A stretch of DNA of 48,713 bases from an uncultured Gammaproteobacteria bacterium (GTDB lineage Bacteria; Pseudomonadota; Gammaproteobacteria; Steroidobacterales; UBA11654). Shown piece after piece: positions 43,847 through 48,713 of the stretch. A program made the translations under genes and the position numbers. The stretch is from contig CALMWC010000017.1 in NCBI GenBank assembly GCA_937801655.1, positions 1 through 48,713 on the forward strand, given 5' to 3'. Positions within the stretch are counted from its first letter, which is position 1, and each line of letters begins with the position of its first letter. Under the pieces are notes generated by a model. It did no database searches, was not told the DNA's origin, and saw only the letters and a program-made list of their open reading frames with translations.

Positions 43847-45154
43847 TTATAGTACAGCATTCTTACGAAAGACATCTTCATCTATTTCATTCTCGGACTT
43901 AGCCACCAGAACTGAAACAGTGGCATCACCTGTAATATTAACAGCAGTTCTTGCCATGTCTAAAATTCTATCAAAAGGCAATACAAAGCCTACAATTAAA
44001 GCCGTCTGTGCATCGCTGACACCAATAACAGACAAAACAGTAGCCAAAAGAAATAGTGAGGCTGAGGGAATTCCAGCTGTGCCAATTGAAGTTAATGTTG
44101 CTGTCATGGCAATCAATAAATAATCTGTAAAACTCAAATTGATTCCAAATATTTGTGCTGCAAATAAAGCAACTATGCCTAAATAAAGAGCCGTTCCATC
44201 CATATTAATTGTTGCACCTAATGGCAAAACGGATGAAGCAACTGTTTTCTTTACACCTAGATTCTCTTGCACACATTGTAATGTCACTGGCAAAGTTGCA
44301 GAACTAGATGAAGTTGAATACGCCACGGCTTGAGCATCAAGTATTCCTCTAAAAAAGTTTTTTAATGGCAATTTGGCAAAAATTCTAATCAAACCACCAT
44401 ACACAAATACCATATGAAACAAACAACCAAAATAGAGAATAATTGTAAGAACAAGTAAATTCTGCAACGCAGCTAACCCCATTGTACCTGCGACCCATGC
44501 AACCAAGCTTAAAACGCCATAAGGCGCCACTTGCATAACCATGTGAGCAACTTTTAATACTGCTTCTGCTGCAGCTGAGAAAAAATTACCCAGTGGCTTG
44601 GCTTTTTCACCCCCCATAATAATTCCAATTCCAAGAAGAATTGAGAAAAAGATGATTGGTAAAACTTCCCCATTAGCAAGGGATGCAAAAGGGTTCATCG
44701 GTATAATACCAAATAATCTATCAGCAACGCTCATTGAGGCAACACCGGATGTAAATGGATCGACACCACTGAGATCTATACCATTTCCTGGCTTAAAGAT
44801 GGTTCCGAGTATTAAACCAATAACAATAGCAAACAAAGTGGTGACTAAATAAAGACCGATTGATTTTATTCCAATAGAGCCTAATTTTTTTGGATCACCC
44901 ATTGCCACCACTCCTGAGACCAAAGAAGTGAATATTAATGGGACTACTAGCATTCTAATAAGCCTTACAAACAAATCTCCTATCCATTTTGAGGTTTCGG
45001 CGAGATCGCCAAAAATGAATCCAATAATCACTCCCAATACAAGGGCGATAATAACTCTGCCCCATAGTTTTAAGTCTGTTTTTGAACCCAGGTAGTAAAT
45101 ACCTAAAAAGATTGAGATTAGAACAAACCAATAGACTATTTTCATTTGAATCAT
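43847..45154 (-). CDS. Dicarboxylate/amino acid:cation symporter (DAACS)
   Basis: A 435-residue inner-membrane transporter of the DAACS family (GltP/DctA/Gltph type), which takes up glutamate, aspartate or C4-dicarboxylates with protons or sodium. The serine-rich hairpin SSSSATLPVTLQC and the substrate and cation site LGATINMDGTALYLG are intact, and VLPFDRILDMARTAVNITGD near the C-terminus is the conserved eighth-helix region with its substrate-binding Asp and Arg; the Arg suggests an acidic amino acid or dicarboxylate. It lies 31 bases after ggt and 18 before pykA on the same strand. Together with gamma-glutamyltransferase, which releases glutamate in the periplasm, glutamate uptake is a reasonable inference. 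Confidence 0.93.
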   Translation of the reverse strand: MIQMKIVYWFVLISIFLGIYYLGSKTDLKLWGRVIIALVLGVIIGFIFGDLAETSKWIGDLFVRLIRMLVVPLIFTSLVSGVVAMGDPKKLGSIGIKSIGLYLVTTLFAIVIGLILGTIFKPGNGIDLSGVDPFTSGVASMSVADRLFGIIPMNPFASLANGEVLPIIFFSILLGIGIIMGGEKAKPLGNFFSAAAEAVLKVAHMVMQVAPYGVLSLVAWVAGTMGLAALQNLLVLTIILYFGCLFHMVFVYGGLIRIFAKLPLKNFFRGILDAQAVAYSTSSSSATLPVTLQCVQENLGVKKTVASSVLPLGATINMDGTALYLGIVALFAAQIFGINLSFTDYLLIAMTATLTSIGTAGIPSASLFLLATVLSVIGVSDAQTALIVGFVLPFDRILDMARTAVNITGDATVSVLVAKSENEIDEDVFRKNAVL

Positions 45155-45185
45155 ATTATTACCACTTGCTTTATAAAATTACTCA

Positions 45186-46895
45186 CTATTGTTTAGCCAC
45201 TCCTGCATTTGGTCTTCTAAGATCAGAGAATCCATAGTTTATATTATTTCTTATATGAATACTTTGAGTGCTACCCATTGTTTTTGAAGCTTCAATATCA
45301 TGTCCCATTTTTTTAAGATTACTGAGGATATCGGAGCTGATTGTTGATTCATACTCCAATTCGGCATAAGGCCAATCTTTATGCAATCTAGGCAACATGG
45401 TTGCTTCTCCTATATTCAAGCCAAAATCTATAACACCAGTGACCACCCTAAGAATGGCATCCGGAATAAATGAACCACCAGGTGACCCTGTAATTAGTGT
45501 CAATTGGGCTTGATTATCAAAGACCATCGTTGGCGCCATAGTGCTCATGGGTCTCTTACCAGGTTTAAATTGATTGCCAGGACTCGCTGCCCTCCCTTCT
45601 ATTGTTTGATCGCCATAGCGATAAGCAAAATTATTCATTTGATTGTTCATCAAAATACCAGTGCCAGGAATAGTGACACCTGAACCAAATGAATAGCCCA
45701 ATGTAAAAGTATTTGAAACCGCATTACCATCTTCATCGATGATGGAATAATGTGTCGTATCTTTACCTTCTTCCCTTACTCTAAGAGGCTTCACCTTAGA
45801 TGCTGAGGTGGCACTCTTAAGGTTCATGCCTTTGATCAATTGTTTAATTCTCTTTTTTGAAAGTATTTTTTTCATAGGGACATCATAAAAAGATGGATCT
45901 CCAATCTGATGCGATCGATTGTTATGCCCTCTTCTTAAGACCTCAGCCAATAAATGGTAAGTTTTAGTTGAATTACTTTTATACTTCTTTAAATCATATG
46001 CCTCAAGTAAGCTTAGTGCTGTTAATAAAACCACCCCTCCACCTGAAGGAGGTCCATGAGTAAAAACTTTATTATTGCGATAGTTAACACCGATTGGATC
46101 AGTGAATCTGGCTTCATAAGCTTTCATATCATTGGCGTCTATAAATCCGTTATTCGAGTTCATTGCCTCGACAAATTTTTGTGCTATTGAACCTTTATAG
46201 AAGCCATCCAAACCATTATCAGAAATCGATTGTATTGTTTTAGCTAAATCGGGTCTTTTCATTACAGAACCTTCTTTTAATGGCTCATCGTTCAAAAAAT
46301 ATATGCTTTTTGATTCCAAATCATTCAATAGCTGTGGTGTGCTTCCAATTGCTTTCTCTAAATCATAAGAGACTACAATACCCTCTCTCGCTTGATTGAT
46401 GACGGGTTTTAGAACTTCTGAAAGAGGTAGCTTGCCAAATTCCTTATGCACTTTAAGTAAACCTGAAACAGTTCCTGGGATGTTGGAAGCCTTGTAACCG
46501 TATTTAACTGTTTCAAAGTTTGCTCTCTCATAATCTTCTGGTAAATCAACTTCAAATATAGTCTTAAGATCTGCATTTAACGAAGATTGACTTCTATAAT
46601 CAATGGCAAATATCTCGTCTCTTTCTTTAATATAGACGAGCATAAAACCCCCTCCACCTAGAGCTCCTGCTCTTGGAAGGGTTATGTTCAAGGAGAAGCC
46701 AACAGCCACAGCAGCATCAATAGCATTGCCACCTTTATTTAGAATTTCTAAACCAATATTGGAAGATTCAATATTTTGAGAGGCTACCATTCCTCTGGTA
46801 TTGATAATGGGATGATAAGGAGACTGATAATCAATATAGCTTTGTTGACTAAAAGCATTCAATGGCAATAAAAAAATTAATAGGTATTTGAACAT
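45186..46895 (-). CDS. ggt: Gamma-glutamyltransferase
   Basis: A 569-residue periplasmic enzyme that cleaves or transfers the gamma-glutamyl group of glutathione and related peptides. The signal peptide is MFKYLLIFLLPLNAFS. The proenzyme cleaves itself before the nucleophile Thr 380 in KDTTHYSIIDEDGNAV; other conserved parts are GGNAIDAAVAVGFSLN, GALGGGGFMLVY, GPPSGGGVVLL and GSPGGSFIPDA. Length and motifs are complete. It is the first gene of the ggt/symporter/pykA/HMG-CoA synthase run, suggesting recovery of glutamate from extracellular or periplasmic glutathione. A 137-base spacer containing the receptor's terminator separates it from the TonB receptor gene. Confidence 0.95.
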   Translation of the reverse strand: MFKYLLIFLLPLNAFSQQSYIDYQSPYHPIINTRGMVASQNIESSNIGLEILNKGGNAIDAAVAVGFSLNITLPRAGALGGGGFMLVYIKERDEIFAIDYRSQSSLNADLKTIFEVDLPEDYERANFETVKYGYKASNIPGTVSGLLKVHKEFGKLPLSEVLKPVINQAREGIVVSYDLEKAIGSTPQLLNDLESKSIYFLNDEPLKEGSVMKRPDLAKTIQSISDNGLDGFYKGSIAQKFVEAMNSNNGFIDANDMKAYEARFTDPIGVNYRNNKVFTHGPPSGGGVVLLTALSLLEAYDLKKYKSNSTKTYHLLAEVLRRGHNNRSHQIGDPSFYDVPMKKILSKKRIKQLIKGMNLKSATSASKVKPLRVREEGKDTTHYSIIDEDGNAVSNTFTLGYSFGSGVTIPGTGILMNNQMNNFAYRYGDQTIEGRAASPGNQFKPGKRPMSTMAPTMVFDNQAQLTLITGSPGGSFIPDAILRVVTGVIDFGLNIGEATMLPRLHKDWPYAELEYESTISSDILSNLKKMGHDIEASKTMGSTQSIHIRNNINYGFSDLRRPNAGVAKQ

Positions 46896-46988
46896 TTTAT
46901 ATAAGTAAGAATTGTATTATTTAGTGTAACTTTATACACACCTTAATCATAATTGGCTTTAAGTAAAAAATCACACAACCACCCTTAT

Positions 46989-47016
46989 AAAAAAAGGGAG
47001 CCAAGGCTCCCTTTTT
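46989..47016 (-). terminator. Rho-independent terminator of TonB receptor gene
   Basis: An 11-base-pair stem (AAAAAGGGAGC with GCTCCCTTTTT) closes a four-base loop, 16 bases past the receptor's stop. On the minus strand the hairpin is followed by seven T residues, so it ends the receptor transcript. On the plus strand it also ends in five T, although no plus-strand gene precedes it here. Confidence 0.9.
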
Positions 47017-47032
47017 ATCTGTCAGGAACTTC

Positions 47033-48712
47033 TTAGAAGCTGACTCTAAAATCAAGATAGTAATTTCTACCTAAATCTTGATGAGCATCCGCAAAATATC
47101 CATAATACCGATCGGCTAAAGGAGCTCTCTCATCAGCCAGATTTTTAACAGCTAAAGTAAGTCTAGAATTATAATCGGATATATCAAAACGATAACTAAG
47201 ATTCAAATCCATAGTTGTCATTGAGTCAATCATGAATCTAGTTCCATCACTTAAGGTCAAGCTATTTTGATAAAATTCACCTTTACGAAGAGCAGTCAAT
47301 GTAGCTCCATAGGGTCCTTTTCTCCAAGAGACTCTTAAAGAATGTTTATTGTCATAATTACCATCCTTTAGAAGTAAATCGCCAAAACCACTCAGCGGAA
47401 TATCAGCAGGTATTTGACCTGATGCTTGTTGCTGAGCTAAAGCTTGGAAAGCACCGCCAGGAATCTGTTCAAATTTATCAATAAAGCTTCCAATATAGCG
47501 AATTCCAATATCACCAAAACCCGTATCAACATTGTAATAAACTCCAACATCAAAGCCTTCAATTGTTCTGGTTGCCAGATTCAGGTAGTTATCCTCAACG
47601 TGTTTTACATTCCCAAAAGCACAAACTCCTGCTGCGGCAAAGTAAGCTGCTTCATCGGGATCTGGAGCGTCTCTTACAACAGCTGGATTACCTATAAAGC
47701 TATCGCAGTTATTAGTGCCATTAGCAAAACGAAGAGACATGTCCTCAACAGTGTGATTGCCTCTACCGAAAAGACCAATGGTATTTTCTTTTTCTATTGA
47801 CCAATAATCAGCTGTGATAGTTAAATCATCCACTTGCGGGGGAGAAAAAACAAAACCAATAGAGGTATTATCAGATTCTTCGGAGACTAGATTGCTAGCT
47901 CCTGTTGCTTGCCGTTGCATAGAGAGCCTTGAATTAAGATCATCTTTATCCAAACCATTCAACTGCTCGACTCGATACATAGCATAATCATTCCGAGTGC
48001 CACTTCTAACAACAATTGTTTCATTGATCTGAATAATATTAGGAGCTCTAAAAGCTGTGGAAGCTGAGGCTCTAAATAAAATGCCATCAGTAATCTCCCA
48101 ACCTATTGCAATCTTACCAACGAGTGCTCTATCCACATCGGATAAATCTTCATAACGCATTGCTAATTGGGCATTCACATTCTCAGCTAGAGGAAGTTGA
48201 GCTTCTGCAAACAAAGACATAGCATTACGTTTGCCAGTAACATCACCGGTTGGACTTGAATTCACAACGTCTGAAACTTCTGGATAAGTATCACTCTCAT
48301 AATCAGTATAAGTTATTGTGCCATCCAATCTTGGATCACGATCATCTAAAACACTTTCATGCCTGTATTCAAAACCAAACATCATCCCGAGAGGGCCTGC
48401 TGGTAGTTCCATTACTTCATTGTTAGCTACTTTAAAATCAAGCATGGTCAGTTCACTTTCGCCTTTCCTATAAACATCAACAAGAATTCTCTCAATGTTC
48501 GAGTCAACACCAGCAGAGAAAGGATTATAGGCAGCTGGAGTTGAGTCCAACAGTGCCTCTTTCAAAAGATTATTAGAGATTCTATCTTTAGTTATATCAT
48601 CAGTAGTCGCTTTTGAGGTAACGAAGGCTCCTTCCCAATCCCATTCATCAAAACTACCTCTAAAACCTTGCAATAATCGATAAGTTTTTTTCTCAACTTC
48701 AACCCTTCTCAT
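47033..48712 (-). CDS. TonB-dependent outer-membrane receptor, C-terminal part
   Basis: The last 559 residues of a TonB-dependent receptor, cut at the right edge of the window; the ATG at 48712 is simply the edge of an open frame, and the plug domain and TonB box lie outside. The chain is a beta-barrel with alternating strands, including GFEYRHESVLDD, MSLFAEAQLPLAENVNAQLA, a TonB-receptor signature-like FRASASTAFRAPNIIQINE, and the C-terminal strand YYLDFRVSF ending in Phe, the outer-membrane insertion signal. The style (long extracellular loops, FDVGVYYNVDTGFGDIGIRY) is that of receptors for larger organic ligands and not clearly a siderophore type. A terminator follows the stop. Confidence 0.93.
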   Translation of the reverse strand: MRRVEVEKKTYRLLQGFRGSFDEWDWEGAFVTSKATTDDITKDRISNNLLKEALLDSTPAAYNPFSAGVDSNIERILVDVYRKGESELTMLDFKVANNEVMELPAGPLGMMFGFEYRHESVLDDRDPRLDGTITYTDYESDTYPEVSDVVNSSPTGDVTGKRNAMSLFAEAQLPLAENVNAQLAMRYEDLSDVDRALVGKIAIGWEITDGILFRASASTAFRAPNIIQINETIVVRSGTRNDYAMYRVEQLNGLDKDDLNSRLSMQRQATGASNLVSEESDNTSIGFVFSPPQVDDLTITADYWSIEKENTIGLFGRGNHTVEDMSLRFANGTNNCDSFIGNPAVVRDAPDPDEAAYFAAAGVCAFGNVKHVEDNYLNLATRTIEGFDVGVYYNVDTGFGDIGIRYIGSFIDKFEQIPGGAFQALAQQQASGQIPADIPLSGFGDLLLKDGNYDNKHSLRVSWRKGPYGATLTALRKGEFYQNSLTLSDGTRFMIDSMTTMDLNLSYRFDISDYNSRLTLAVKNLADERAPLADRYYGYFADAHQDLGRNYYLDFRVSF

Positions 48713-48713
48713 T

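Noticed and set aside
46896-47032. Hidden small gene between ggt and the TonB receptor
   Set aside because: The spacer holds only the receptor's terminator and AT-rich sequence suited to the ggt promoter.

Overview
The window is compact, AT-rich DNA (roughly one third G+C by eye) from a gammaproteobacterium. Three conserved blocks support this: pepA-holC-valS at the left edge, hda beside a CDP-alcohol phosphatidyltransferase and divergent to purM-purN, and dcd followed by metG and nth. The genome looks streamlined. Intergenic spacers are short, no gene-free stretch exceeds about 170 bases, and six of the ten convergent gene pairs overlap at their 3' ends. ProRS lacks its editing domain. Together with periplasmic hydrolases, a TonB receptor and a PQQ dehydrogenase, this fits an uncultured marine heterotroph of the SAR86 type; that placement is inference, because no rRNA is present. 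I saw no tRNA or rRNA gene, insertion sequence, prophage or CRISPR array.

Layout. 1-18.4 kb is mostly housekeeping: pepA (3' part), holC, valS; a pssA/uracil-DNA glycosylase/UMF1 transporter operon on the minus strand; proS; a DUF4398 lipoprotein; hda and a pgsA-like gene; purM-purN; dcd; a large RND exporter; metG with its C-terminal tRNA-binding domain as a separate gene; nth; an MFS transporter. 18.4-21.7 kb holds grxD, aceF and lpdA, the E2 and E3 of pyruvate dehydrogenase without E1; aceF appears to start at AUU. A single-gene unit with its own promoter and terminator (PuuD-like membrane protein) follows.

22.5-27.0 kb is the most unusual part: a UbiD-family protein, an SDR, a YhbP-like flavoprotein, the prenyl-FMN synthase UbiX and an alpha/beta-hydrolase, on alternating strands. 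The UbiD-like protein lacks the two catalytic glutamates of the family, and the hydrolase lacks its serine nucleophile and C-terminal histidine. This is my best candidate for an undescribed prenyl-FMN-linked pathway.

27.0-48.7 kb is accessory metabolism and envelope: DUF4399, EVE and carboxylesterase genes; a Wzi-like outer-membrane barrel; a translationally coupled pair of secreted amidohydrolases, one apparently without its metal site; a PQQ alcohol dehydrogenase with a fused cytochrome c, facing a ferredoxin/aldehyde dehydrogenase/class II aldolase operon; a possible 47-residue membrane peptide overlapping the start of a BCCT transporter; then HMG-CoA synthase, pyruvate kinase, a dicarboxylate symporter and gamma-glutamyltransferase on the minus strand; and a TonB-dependent receptor cut by the right edge. 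The gene set suggests uptake and oxidation of small alcohols, aldehydes, acids and peptides.
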